Positions 1 through 7,298 of a stretch of DNA of 34,649 nucleotides are shown here, one piece after another. The first letter of the stretch is position 1, and every line of letters starts with the position of its first letter. The notes beneath the pieces are model-generated. The model did not search any database, was not told where the DNA came from, and worked only from the letters and a program-made list of their open reading frames with translations. The translations under genes were made by a program, and so were the position numbers. Origin of the DNA: an uncultured Lachnospiraceae bacterium (GTDB taxonomy: Bacteria; Bacillota; Clostridia; Lachnospirales; Lachnospiraceae); assembly GCA_947625205.1 (NCBI GenBank), contig CANQNN010000027.1:1-34649 (forward strand). Reading direction: 5' to 3'.

Positions 1-59
1 TGGGGCATCGTCCGACACGATCAACGTTCAATCACTTACGATTTTATAAATTTTGTTGA

Positions 60-98
60 AAGGTTGCTGCCTTTGTTTTATGAAAAGACAGCAACCTT
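60..98 (-). terminator. Hairpin terminator of the sdpRI-like operon
   Basis: Perfect 10-bp arms (AAGGTTGCTG at 60-69, CAGCAACCTT at 89-98) with a 19-base loop lie 17 bases beyond the stop of the SdpI-like gene. The U-rich tract on the minus strand is weak, so this may be a pause site or an mRNA 3' end stabiliser rather than a strong intrinsic terminator. Confidence 0.55.
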
Positions 99-115
99 AA
101 TACAGTGCATAGATT

Positions 116-1177
116 TCAACTCTGGAGATTTTGTGCTTCGATTTTTTCTGTAAGCGTTTCATAGAGCGCCTTCGTTGCCGCGTTATCCTTTGCGCCGAGC
201 ACAAGGGTCTCTGTGCCGATCTTCAGCACGATGCAGTCATGGCTTGCGGTATAACTGTAACGTGTGTATGTGCCGAGTTCTCCGTTATTAAATGTGCCCA
301 TCAACAGTCTGGCAGAGCCGAAGCCGTTGGTCCTTGCGCCTGCGGAGAGATCCGTGCGGTACTCGGCCGATGTGATCTGCGCGTAGTTGAACGTAAGATC
401 AGACCAGTAATCCGCCTTGATCGTAAGGCCGTCGTCCGTGCAGGTGTATTCGATATCGCCCGTGAACATCAGGACGGCTGTGCCAAGCAGGATCAGGGCA
501 ATGACGGCTATGGAGATGCCGGCTGCCATCCGATGGTTTTTACCCTTCGGAGCGGGCACGTAGGAGATCCCCTCACGACGGTGTTGCCTGTAGATGCCGT
601 AGGAATAGGCGATGGGCAGGAGGACGGCCGCGCAGAATACACAGAGGGTGGCCGGCATGATCAGGCTGCCGGGCAGAAATACCGACAGAACGAGGATCAG
701 ACCGCATACAAACCACACTTTGCCGCCGAACCGGTGTGTCCGGGTCCAGTTTTCTTCGTTGTTTAACGTCCACGGGATCCGGATGCCCAGCGTTCGGTTC
801 TGCTTGGTCTTAGGCAGATAATTGCCGATGAACAGAAAGAGGATTCCCGTCATCAGCGGAGAGATGATCAGGGGATCAAATTTTCTGCCGAGGACAGCGC
901 AGTAGGTGATGCCGTTGGCATAGAGAGAGATAAAGGGTATGATCCAGAAGATCATGCTTAATGCCTTGGGATTCTGGCTGCGCTGTTTTTTGTCCAAGGA
1001 CGTCACAAACAGACAGCCCCAGTGGCCCGCCAGCAGAGTAAGCGGCAGTCCAAAGACGGTTAGGCCTTTCTGTCCGAAGCTGTCGGGCAGTCTGTTCCAC
1101 AGAAGCAGTCCGGCTAACATGGGAAGCAGGATGATAATAGAAGATATCAAGAGTTTCATTTTATTGTTTTTCAGCAT
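116..1177 (-). CDS. SdpI family membrane protein with C-terminal PH-like domain
   Basis: This 353-aa integral membrane protein resembles SdpI, the Bacillus immunity and signalling protein against the SdpC cannibalism toxin. The N-terminus has a DUF1648-like region (LPDSFGQKG.. followed by a membrane helix). The SdpI signature lies near residues 117-150 (GNYLPKTKQNRTLGIR, then IPWT..NEENW..TH). Several hydrophobic segments follow. A soluble domain from about residue 237 onward is beta-rich and looks like a bacterial PH-like domain. The ATG has AAAGGAG upstream and overlaps the 3' end of the SdpR-like gene by 17 bases, as in sdpRI operons. No SdpABC toxin genes are visible, so it may protect against foreign toxins or respond to membrane stress; that role is inferred. 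Confidence 0.8.
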   Translation of the reverse strand: MLKNNKMKLLISSIIILLPMLAGLLLWNRLPDSFGQKGLTVFGLPLTLLAGHWGCLFVTSLDKKQRSQNPKALSMIFWIIPFISLYANGITYCAVLGRKFDPLIISPLMTGILFLFIGNYLPKTKQNRTLGIRIPWTLNNEENWTRTHRFGGKVWFVCGLILVLSVFLPGSLIMPATLCVFCAAVLLPIAYSYGIYRQHRREGISYVPAPKGKNHRMAAGISIAVIALILLGTAVLMFTGDIEYTCTDDGLTIKADYWSDLTFNYAQITSAEYRTDLSAGARTNGFGSARLLMGTFNNGELGTYTRYSYTASHDCIVLKIGTETLVLGAKDNAATKALYETLTEKIEAQNLQS

Positions 1178-1445
1178 GATCGTCAGCTCCTTTCAGGTCG
1201 GAAATCCATAACAGTGTCTCTTCCAAAACGGAAGTGTTGATCTCATAAAAAATAAATTTTCCCTCGCGGGTATCCCGGATCAGATCCGCGTCCTTTAAGA
1301 CCGACAGATGTCTTGAAATGGACGCGGCGGTCACGGGGAAATGCTCTGTGATCTCGCCTGCCGACATCCGGCCGTTTTTTAACATATTTAAGATTTCCCG
1401 GCGGATCGGGTCGGCAAGCGCCTTTAATGTCTGCTGCAATCCCAA
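1161..1445 (-). CDS. ArsR/SdpR-type winged-helix repressor
   Basis: This is a 94-aa ArsR-family winged-helix repressor, probably autoregulating itself and the overlapping SdpI-like gene. The DNA-binding helix-turn-helix is ITEHFPVTAASISRHLSVL, preceded by the family hallmark LADPIRREIL. There is no CxC metal site of the ArsR/SmtB metal sensors, which fits an SdpR role rather than metal sensing. I choose the TTG at 1445 as start because AAAGGAGGG (1453-1461) sits 8 bases upstream. The longer in-frame ATG at 1502 overlaps the putative operator and lacks a ribosome site. In Bacillus, SdpI bound to toxin sequesters SdpR at the membrane; the same logic is plausible here but not shown by sequence. 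Confidence 0.85.
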   Translation of the reverse strand: MGLQQTLKALADPIRREILNMLKNGRMSAGEITEHFPVTAASISRHLSVLKDADLIRDTREGKFIFYEINTSVLEETLLWISDLKGADDHAEKQ

Positions 1446-1493
1446 GAGACAGCCCTCCTTTACGATATAGCGCCATTGCTGCTGCGCATCAAT

Positions 1494-1520
1494 AATTAAC
1501 ATTTAACCTAATTGTTAATT
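1494..1520 (-). promoter_or_regulatory. Putative SdpR-like operator (inverted repeat)
   Basis: A 7-bp inverted repeat AATTAAC (1494-1500) / GTTAATT (1514-1520) lies just downstream of the -10 box of the repressor promoter, where a bound ArsR-type dimer would block initiation. A second nested inverted repeat TTAAC/GTTAA (1503-1518) is present. The assignment is inferred from position and symmetry. Confidence 0.5.
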
Positions 1521-1522
1521 GT

Positions 1523-1551
1523 ATTATAATAATAACCTCATGGGCTGTCAA
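1523..1551 (-). promoter_or_regulatory. Consensus sigma-70/A promoter for the sdpRI-like operon
   Basis: On the minus strand, TTGACA (1551-1546) and TATAAT (1528-1523) are both perfect consensus hexamers separated by exactly 17 bases. Such a strong promoter is expected for a gene held off by its own repressor. Confidence 0.85.
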
Positions 1552-1604
1552 CACCTTTTTAAAAATTTATCTGGCGGCGTTTAAAATTGATATAGCGGAT
1601 AGAG

Positions 1605-2189
1605 TCATCGGTACTCACACTGCTCCCAGTGGTCGTTGATGATGCCGATGCCCTGCAGATAGGAATAGATGATCGTCGGGCCGACGAATTTGAAACCGCG
1701 TTTTTTAAGATCCCGGCTGATCCGTTCGGACAGCTCATCGCTGGCGGGCATGGCGCTTATATTCTGCAGGTGGTGGTCAATGACCTGTCCGTCTGTAAAT
1801 CCCCAGATATAGCTGTCGAAGCTGCCGAACTCTTTCTGTACCTTTAAGAAAGCCTGTGCGTTTGTGACCGCCGCCCTGATCTTGCTGCGGTTGCGGATAA
1901 TGCCGGCGTCCTGCATAAGCGTTTCCAATTTGGCTTCGTTATAGGCCGCAACGGTTTCCGGATCAAAGCCGTCGAAGGCTTTTCTAAAATTCTCTTCTTT
2001 ATTTAGAATCAGGTTCCAGCTTACGCCCGCCTGCATTCCTTCCAGCACGAGCATGGCGTACAGCTCCTTGTCCCGGTGCTCCGGCTTGCACCATCTGGTG
2101 TCGTGGTAGAGCAGCATTTTATCGGAGACCTTATACTGTCCTGTGCCAAAACTGAAATCGCACCGTTTTTTTTCTGGCGTTATCCTCAT
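1605..2189 (-). CDS. tag: DNA-3-methyladenine glycosylase I
   Basis: Tag excises 3-methyladenine from alkylated DNA to start base excision repair in the cytoplasm. The 194-aa protein matches the family across its length. The zinc-snap ligands are visible as C10, H29 (YHDTRW), H187 and C191 (HWEQC). The active-site glutamate is E50 in LEGMQAGVSW. QDAGIIRNRSKI and KKRGFKFVGPTI are further family blocks. The Cys-to-His distance at the N-terminus is about 6 residues longer than in E. coli Tag. It starts 20 bases after the dehydrogenase stop and is probably cotranscribed with it, though the two have no obvious functional link. Confidence 0.95.
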   Translation of the reverse strand: MRITPEKKRCDFSFGTGQYKVSDKMLLYHDTRWCKPEHRDKELYAMLVLEGMQAGVSWNLILNKEENFRKAFDGFDPETVAAYNEAKLETLMQDAGIIRNRSKIRAAVTNAQAFLKVQKEFGSFDSYIWGFTDGQVIDHHLQNISAMPASDELSERISRDLKKRGFKFVGPTIIYSYLQGIGIINDHWEQCEYR

Positions 2190-2209
2190 CGTTACACCTC
2201 GTTCCCGGT

Positions 2210-3166
2210 TTATGATACGATGTTCCGGTCTGTTCCGTTTAAGAATGCCTCTATGTTCCGATACACTTCCTGCACCAGCTTTGTCCGGGATTCCACGCTT
2301 GCCCAGGACATATGGGGCGTGATGATCAGTTTGGTGCTGTCCTTGATCTGAGCGAGCGGATTGTCTTTGGCCATCGGTTCTTTTTCCAGAACGTCAAGCC
2401 CCGCCGCGGCGATGCGGTTACTGATGAGCGCGTCATAAAGCGCCTGCGTGTCTACAACAGGCCCGCGGGCGACATTGATCAGGATCGCCGTTTCTTTCAT
2501 CTTGTCAAAGGCGTCTTTATTGAGAAGTCCTCTTGTCCTGTCGCTGAGCGGACAGTGAAGGGAGAGGATATCGGACTGCGCAAGCAGGGCGTCCAGCTCC
2601 ACGCGCTCATAGTCAGTGCAGGTGCTTTTGCCGGAAGCGGAATAAAAGATGACCCTGCAGCCGAACGCCTGCGCCAGACCGGCGACTCTGCGGCCGATGT
2701 TGCCCATGCCGACGATGCCCCACGTCTTGCCGTTCAGGTCGCAGAAGGCTCTGTCGAAATTGGAAAAACGGTCCTGAGCGCTGTAGGTGCCCGATTTGAC
2801 ATACTGGTCGTAGAAGGCGATCTTCTCGGTGAGCATCAGCGCTAACAGGAGCGTGTGCTGCGCTACGGCTGGGGTGCAGTAGTTGACTACGTTGGCGACT
2901 TTGATGCCGCGGCTTTTACAGTATGTGATGTCCACGTTGTCGTATCCCGTGGCAAACAGGCAGATCAGCTTGACGTTCGGGGCGTCCTTCATGGTTGTCT
3001 CGTTTAAAGGCGCCTTGTTGGCAATAATAATATCCGCGTCTTTGATCCGTTCGGCGGTGTTCTCCGCCACCGTATTCGGATAGTAGATCACCTCACCGAA
3101 CTGTTCATAGCAGGAAACGTCGATATCAGTCCCCGCGCTGTTTCTTTCCAGTACAACGATTTTCAT
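2210..3166 (-). CDS. D-isomer-specific 2-hydroxyacid dehydrogenase (hydroxypyruvate/glycerate type)
   Basis: This 318-aa NAD(P)-dependent oxidoreductase interconverts a 2-keto acid and its D-2-hydroxy acid. The Rossmann motif GMGNIG is at residues 153-158. Catalytic residues of the family are R234 (NVARGPVVD), E263 (LDVLEKEP) and H285 (ITPHMSWAS). It resembles HprA-like glycerate dehydrogenases more than PGDH because it lacks C-terminal ACT or ASB domains. The substrate cannot be fixed from sequence. The start has GGAGGG 9 bases upstream. It precedes tag on the same strand. Confidence 0.9.
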   Translation of the reverse strand: MKIVVLERNSAGTDIDVSCYEQFGEVIYYPNTVAENTAERIKDADIIIANKAPLNETTMKDAPNVKLICLFATGYDNVDITYCKSRGIKVANVVNYCTPAVAQHTLLLALMLTEKIAFYDQYVKSGTYSAQDRFSNFDRAFCDLNGKTWGIVGMGNIGRRVAGLAQAFGCRVIFYSASGKSTCTDYERVELDALLAQSDILSLHCPLSDRTRGLLNKDAFDKMKETAILINVARGPVVDTQALYDALISNRIAAAGLDVLEKEPMAKDNPLAQIKDSTKLIITPHMSWASVESRTKLVQEVYRNIEAFLNGTDRNIVS

Positions 3167-3290
3167 ATATATGATCCCTCCGCGTTTTGTTTCAGCAGGC
3201 AGCTTTGCATTCTGAATCTGTTCGTGCGCCGCTGTTGAAGTCTGATTTTACTTATTGTATCATAGCGTAAATTTTTTTCCTAGAGGATAT

Positions 3291-3319
3291 TTGTCAAGAA
3301 CAGTGCGGTATGATATACT
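3291..3319 (+). promoter_or_regulatory. Promoter of the EAL-HDOD gene (extended -10)
   Basis: TTGTCA (3291-3296), a 17-base spacer and TATACT (3314-3319), with TG one base before the -10 box. Transcription would begin near 3326, which rules out the upstream in-frame start at 3310 and supports 3358. Confidence 0.75.
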
Positions 3320-3357
3320 TATTATCAGGTTTAAATATTCCGAAAGGAGATCGTGAT

Positions 3358-4578
3358 ATGCTTGCAACACTGGTACCGTTTTTTGATAAGAACATGAAGG
3401 TATGCGCTTATTCTCTTTTTTCACAGAAAGAGAATTATCTGCTTAATCCGGAGCTGCAGGGTTCTGCTGTACTTGACGGATCAGGCAGAGTGGCCGGTCT
3501 GGAGATTATACAGAATGTCGGCATAGATACGCTGTCGCCTGACTCCAAGGTTTTTCTTCCGGTAGGACCAGTCAATGTATTTACGGATATAGAGGAACAG
3601 TCGGCGTCGATGAAAGACAGACTGGTACTTCTGTGCGACAATTCGATCGCAAACACTGAAGCGTATCAGAACCGCCTGAAGCAGCTGAAGGACAGCGGTT
3701 ATGAGCTGGCGATCATGAAGCTTCCTGTTTCGGATTTTGAGCATTATAAAGAGATCCTCTCCCTGATGGATTATATTATTCTGGACTGCAAGAGGGTGGA
3801 GGTAAATAAGGCTAAGATCTATTTTTCACACCTGTATCCGAATATCAGGATCTGTGTCGGCAACATAGAGAATCAGGAGATGTTCGATCATGTGAAGGAC
3901 GATGAGGCATTTTATCTGTTTGAAGGTAATTTTTACCGTATTCCCGTTACCAAGGGCGAGACGGTGATCGAGCCGCTTAAGGTCAATTATCTGGAGCTTA
4001 TGAATATTGTGAATGATGCGGATTACGAACTGACGAAAGCCGCGGATATCATCGGGCGGGATACGGCGCTGGTGCTGTCGCTGCTTGAGATGGTCAACCG
4101 CATTGCCGTCAATTCCGAGGTTACGTCCATCCGTCATGCGGCGGCTATCCTTGGACAGAAGGAACTGAAGAAATGGATCAATACGGTCATTACAAAGGAA
4201 CTGTGCGCCGACAGGCCCAATGAGATCGCCAGGGTATCTCTGCTGAGAGCTAAATTCGCGGAGTGCCTCGCCCCCGCGTTCGGGCTGGCGTTAAAGGCTT
4301 CGGAACTGTTTCTGATGGGGCTGTTTTCGGTGCTTGACATCATCTTAAACGTGCCGCTTGCGGAAGCGCTTAAGAAGGTGAATGTATCCAGGGACATTGC
4401 AGAGGCGCTTTTGAATCATAAAGGCGAGCTGGCGGATGTATACGATTTTCTGCTGGCATACGAAAGTGCAGACTGGCAGGAAGTATGCCGTATACTGATC
4501 GTGAAGGATATAACGATCGATACGGTATATAAGGCGTATACCGAAGCGGTATGCTGGTATAAGGATATGTTTTTTTAA
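3358..4578 (+). CDS. Degenerate EAL plus HDOD domain signalling protein (YuxH-like)
   Basis: This 406-aa protein has the two-part layout of YuxH-type proteins: an N-terminal EAL-like (c-di-GMP phosphodiesterase fold) half and a C-terminal HDOD half. The opening block reads VCAYSLFSQKE, so the EAL signature itself is lost, and no metal-binding acid set is evident; the domain is probably a non-catalytic receiver or binding module. The HDOD part (about residues 195-390) contains NYLELMNIVNDADYELTKAADIIGRD and RHAAAILGQKELKKWI. The start is ATG at 3358 with AAAGGAGA upstream. It stands alone behind its own promoter. A role in motility or envelope signalling is a guess from family context. Confidence 0.8.
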   Translation: MLATLVPFFDKNMKVCAYSLFSQKENYLLNPELQGSAVLDGSGRVAGLEIIQNVGIDTLSPDSKVFLPVGPVNVFTDIEEQSASMKDRLVLLCDNSIANTEAYQNRLKQLKDSGYELAIMKLPVSDFEHYKEILSLMDYIILDCKRVEVNKAKIYFSHLYPNIRICVGNIENQEMFDHVKDDEAFYLFEGNFYRIPVTKGETVIEPLKVNYLELMNIVNDADYELTKAADIIGRDTALVLSLLEMVNRIAVNSEVTSIRHAAAILGQKELKKWINTVITKELCADRPNEIARVSLLRAKFAECLAPAFGLALKASELFLMGLFSVLDIILNVPLAEALKKVNVSRDIAEALLNHKGELADVYDFLLAYESADWQEVCRILIVKDITIDTVYKAYTEAVCWYKDMFF

Positions 4579-4593
4579 AAATAGAACATGATC

Positions 4594-4626
4594 AGTGATG
4601 ACAGGACAGACGACCATCACTTTAAT
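4594..4626 (+). terminator. Weak hairpin terminator after the EAL-HDOD gene
   Basis: AGTGATG (4594-4600) pairs with CATCACT (4615-4621) around a 14-base loop, followed by a short T/A-rich tail. I see no convincing separate promoter for ahcY downstream, so readthrough is possible. Confidence 0.4.
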
Positions 4627-4664
4627 AAAAATTCGGCTGATTAATCTGTAGGAGGAAACTATCA

Positions 4665-5912
4665 ATGAACAGCGAAATCAGAGACATTAATCTTGCCGAA
4701 TCCGGTGAGAGAAAGATCGAGTGGGTCAAGCGCAACTGCGATCTGCTGCGCACCTTGGAGAAGGAGTTTGCGGTAAGCAGGCCGTTTGCGGGTAAGAAGA
4801 TCACTCTGTCCGTGCACCTGGAGGCTAAGACGGCATACCTTTGCCTGGTGCTTGCGGCTGGCGGCGCGGATATGTATGTGACGGGCTCCAATCCGCTGTC
4901 AACGCAGGACGATGTGGCGGCGGCGCTTGTCAAGGCGGGTCTGGAGGTCCATGCGTGGTACGGCGCAACGCAGGAAGAGTATGAGATGCACATCCGTCAT
5001 GTATTGGAGGCGGGGCCGAATATCATCATTGACGACGGCGGGGATCTGGTAACGATGGTGCATAAGGAAATGCCGCATCTGATCCCGAATATCATCGGCG
5101 GATGCGAGGAGACGACGACAGGCATTATCCGTCTGGAGGCTATGAATAAGGCGGGTCAGCTGAAATTCCCGATGGTTCGTGTCAACAACGCATCCTGTAA
5201 GCATTTCTTTGATAACAGATACGGCACGGGTCAGTCCGTGTGGGACGGCATCAACAGAACCACTAATCTGATCGTTGCCGGTAAGATCGTTGTTGTAGCC
5301 GGTTACGGCTGGTGCGGTAAAGGCACTGCCATGAGAGCCAAAGGTCTCGGCGCGCGGGTGATCGTGACGGAGATCGATCCCATCAAGGCGATCGAGGCGG
5401 TGATGGACGGATTCGACGTCATGCCGATGAAGGAAGCGGCGAAGGTCGGCGATTTCTTTATTACCGTGACGGGCTGTAACGGCGTTATCGACAGGGAAGA
5501 TTTCGCGGAAATGAAAGAGGGAGCGATCCTCTGTAATGCGGGACACTTCGATTGCGAGATCGATATGGCGTGGCTTAAGGCAAACGCTGTCGAGACGAGG
5601 GAGCAGCGCAAAAATATCATGGGCTACAAATTGCCTTCGGGACAGTGGATCTTCGTGCTGGCGGAAGGCCGCCTGGTGAATCTGGCTGCGGGCGACGGAC
5701 ATCCGGCGGAGATCATGGATATGAGCTTTGCGATTCAGGCGCTCTCCGCCAAATATCTGGTGGAGCATGGCAACGAACTGAGCGGGAAGCTGATCGATGT
5801 GCCTGAGGAAGTGGACAGGGACGTTGCAAGACGTAAGCTGGCATTTCTTGGCAAAGAGATCGATGTGCTGACGCCGGAGCAGGAGAAATATTTAAACAGT
5901 TATACGGTGTAA
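4665..5912 (+). CDS. ahcY: Adenosylhomocysteinase family (short archaeal/bacterial type)
   Basis: The family hydrolyses S-adenosylhomocysteine to homocysteine and adenosine, removing the product inhibitor of methyltransferases. In 415 aa I see H51 (VHLEAKT), the DDGGD block (123-127), E149 (EETTTG), K179, D183 and N184 (CKHFFDNRYGTGQS), and the NAD-binding loop GYGWCGKG (213-220). It lacks the roughly 40-residue insertion and the C-terminal KPDHYRY tail found in eukaryotic and many bacterial enzymes. Short archaeal-like members include the Methanocaldococcus S-inosylhomocysteine hydrolase, so a deaminated or related substrate is possible. AGGAGG precedes the ATG. The gene appears monocistronic. 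Confidence 0.92.
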   Translation: MNSEIRDINLAESGERKIEWVKRNCDLLRTLEKEFAVSRPFAGKKITLSVHLEAKTAYLCLVLAAGGADMYVTGSNPLSTQDDVAAALVKAGLEVHAWYGATQEEYEMHIRHVLEAGPNIIIDDGGDLVTMVHKEMPHLIPNIIGGCEETTTGIIRLEAMNKAGQLKFPMVRVNNASCKHFFDNRYGTGQSVWDGINRTTNLIVAGKIVVVAGYGWCGKGTAMRAKGLGARVIVTEIDPIKAIEAVMDGFDVMPMKEAAKVGDFFITVTGCNGVIDREDFAEMKEGAILCNAGHFDCEIDMAWLKANAVETREQRKNIMGYKLPSGQWIFVLAEGRLVNLAAGDGHPAEIMDMSFAIQALSAKYLVEHGNELSGKLIDVPEEVDRDVARRKLAFLGKEIDVLTPEQEKYLNSYTV

Positions 5913-6030
5913 AGATACGGCGGCTGCGCGTTCCTTCTGCCGCACGGACATTTTTATAGAACTTTTGAACAAAAACAGCTCTCCATTTTGTCAGAAATAT
6001 GCCGAAAATTTCTGCAATATTCGGAAAACA

Positions 6031-6060
6031 TTTACTAAAGATCTGATTTAGTGGTAAACT
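6031..6060 (+). promoter_or_regulatory. Putative promoter of the CarD-like gene
   Basis: TTTACT (6031-6036), an 18-base spacer and TAAACT (6055-6060). The spacer and -35 region contain an inverted repeat ACTAAA (6034-6039) / TTTAGT (6047-6052), a possible regulator site. The same -10 hexamer TAAACT recurs in the promoter at 11427-11455. Confidence 0.5.
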
Positions 6061-6116
6061 AATGATATAAGAGGGTAATTGTTGGCATATATCCGGGTCA
6101 GGAAATGGAGGGTGTC

Positions 6117-6683
6117 ATGTTTGAAAAGGATGAATTGATTATGTGCGGCGGACATGGTGTCTGCCGTGTTGTCAACGTTACGGACAATCCGTTTGACAAG
6201 CGGGATAAAGTACGTAAGTATTATGTGCTGGAACCGGTTTTTGAAAAAGGGAGCACTATCTACACACCGGTCGATAACGATAAGGTGATTATGCGCAGGA
6301 TCATGAACAGGAAAGAGGCTCAGGATCTGGTGGACCGGATCACGCAGATCGATACGGTCTGGATCCAGGAGGAAAAGGGCAGAGAGCAGATGTATAAGGA
6401 AGCGATTCGCACCTATGACTGCCGCAGTCTTGTTCAGATCATCAAGACGCTTTATCTGCGCAGGCAGGACCGTCTGAAGGAGGGCAAGAAGGTTCTCTCT
6501 TCGGATGAGCAGTATCTGCGTAAGGCGGAGGAGCTTCTCTACAGCGAGATGTCTCTGGCGTTATCCATTCCCAAAGAGGATGTGGAGGCGTATATAAAAG
6601 AGGCGGTGCACCGTAAGGAAAACATGGTTTCGGGTCAGAGGGTATCTGAAACCGGAAAAACAGAAGCAGATATTGTGAGCTAA
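6117..6683 (+). CDS. CarD/CdnL-type RNA polymerase-binding transcription factor
   Basis: CarD-like proteins bind the RNA polymerase beta subunit through an N-terminal Tudor-like domain and stabilise or tune open complexes. In this 188-aa protein the N-terminal block is FEKDELIMCGGHGVCRVV, followed by YYVLEPVFEKGSTIYTPVDN, the typical RID region. The C-terminal half is all-helical (LVQIIKTLYLRRQDRL.., SSDEQYLRKAEELLYSEM), as in CarD DNA-binding domains. ATG 6117 is preferred over the in-frame ATG at 6105 because GGAGG lies 5 bases upstream and family members begin at the MF-E-K-D position. It is flanked by its own promoter and a strong terminator, so it is monocistronic. Confidence 0.88.
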   Translation: MFEKDELIMCGGHGVCRVVNVTDNPFDKRDKVRKYYVLEPVFEKGSTIYTPVDNDKVIMRRIMNRKEAQDLVDRITQIDTVWIQEEKGREQMYKEAIRTYDCRSLVQIIKTLYLRRQDRLKEGKKVLSSDEQYLRKAEELLYSEMSLALSIPKEDVEAYIKEAVHRKENMVSGQRVSETGKTEADIVS

Positions 6684-6695
6684 AAAGTAAACGAC

Positions 6696-6750
6696 AAAGG
6701 GGCTGTGAAAAAAGAGCCGTTAAGGGCCCGGACTTTCACAGTCCCCTTTT
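6696..6750. terminator. Strong bidirectional terminator between carD-like and comFB-like genes
   Basis: AAAGGGGCTGTGAAA (6696-6710) pairs with TTTCACAGTCCCCTTT (6734-6749) with one bulged base. T-rich tracts follow on both strands. It separates two convergent genes and probably serves both. Confidence 0.85.
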
Positions 6751-6780
6751 ATTATTGTCAGCTATATGTTCGTCCCGGCA

Positions 6781-7065
6781 CTACGCATCATGCTTGGGAT
6801 GTGCACTGATGATCTCAATAGCGTCAACAACTGTTTTCAGAACCTCCACTTCGGCCTGCTGCGAAGAGTTGTTAAGCTTCTGGTATAAAGCTCCGGCATC
6901 TGTCCGGACATACTGGGGCGACAGTCTGTTAAGGGCAAAAGACGCCATATCCAGACGACATTTCTCACATGAACATACATTAGGCATCGTAGGTAATATT
7001 TTACGAAGCTGGTATTCAACGGCATCTTCCCGTATATTTTTTAAGCCTTCCATATGAACCCCCAT
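6781..7065 (-). CDS. ComFB-like late competence/nucleotide-sensor family protein
   Basis: This small protein of about 94 aa has the ComFB family layout: a helical N-terminus (LKNIREDAVEYQLRKIL), a cysteine cluster CSCEKCRLD that resembles a structural metal site, then DMASFALNRLSPQYV and a helical tail. Bacillus comFB lies in the comF operon, but the family is widespread outside competence loci and some members have been linked to cyclic dinucleotide binding. Here it is alone, convergent with the CarD-like gene. I use the ATG at 7065; an ATG at 7053 in the same frame is nearly as good, and neither ribosome site is strong. There are no competence genes nearby. Confidence 0.75.
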   Translation of the reverse strand: MGVHMEGLKNIREDAVEYQLRKILPTMPNVCSCEKCRLDMASFALNRLSPQYVRTDAGALYQKLNNSSQQAEVEVLKTVVDAIEIISAHPKHDA

Positions 7066-7298
7066 ATTTGCCTTGAAATCGACAAATAACCACAAATATT
7101 ATCTTAATATATTTCCGCGCAATAATCAATTGCCATTTTTACTATATCCGGACAATATATTTTGGCGATATTTTCGGGACATTTCCATGTTTAGCCTTGC
7201 ATTTTGCGGATAGACACGTTATTCTAGTGTGTAAAGTGATCTGGCTGTACAAAATGATACAATGATATAAATGACATATTCAGAGAGAAGTATAAAAT

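Noticed and set aside
131..766. Long plus-strand open frame at the start of the window
   Set aside because: It is antisense to the SdpI-like gene, whose protein has clear family motifs; the plus-strand product has no recognisable pattern and no ribosome site.
4579..4664. Possible SAH riboswitch upstream of ahcY
   Set aside because: The gap is only 86 bases and holds a simple 7-bp hairpin; none of the SAH riboswitch core sequence is visible.
7096..7298. Possible yybP-ykoY manganese riboswitch before the metal transporter
   Set aside because: No paired GGGGAGUA-type core segments are present; the stretch is AT-rich with only weak promoter-like hexamers.
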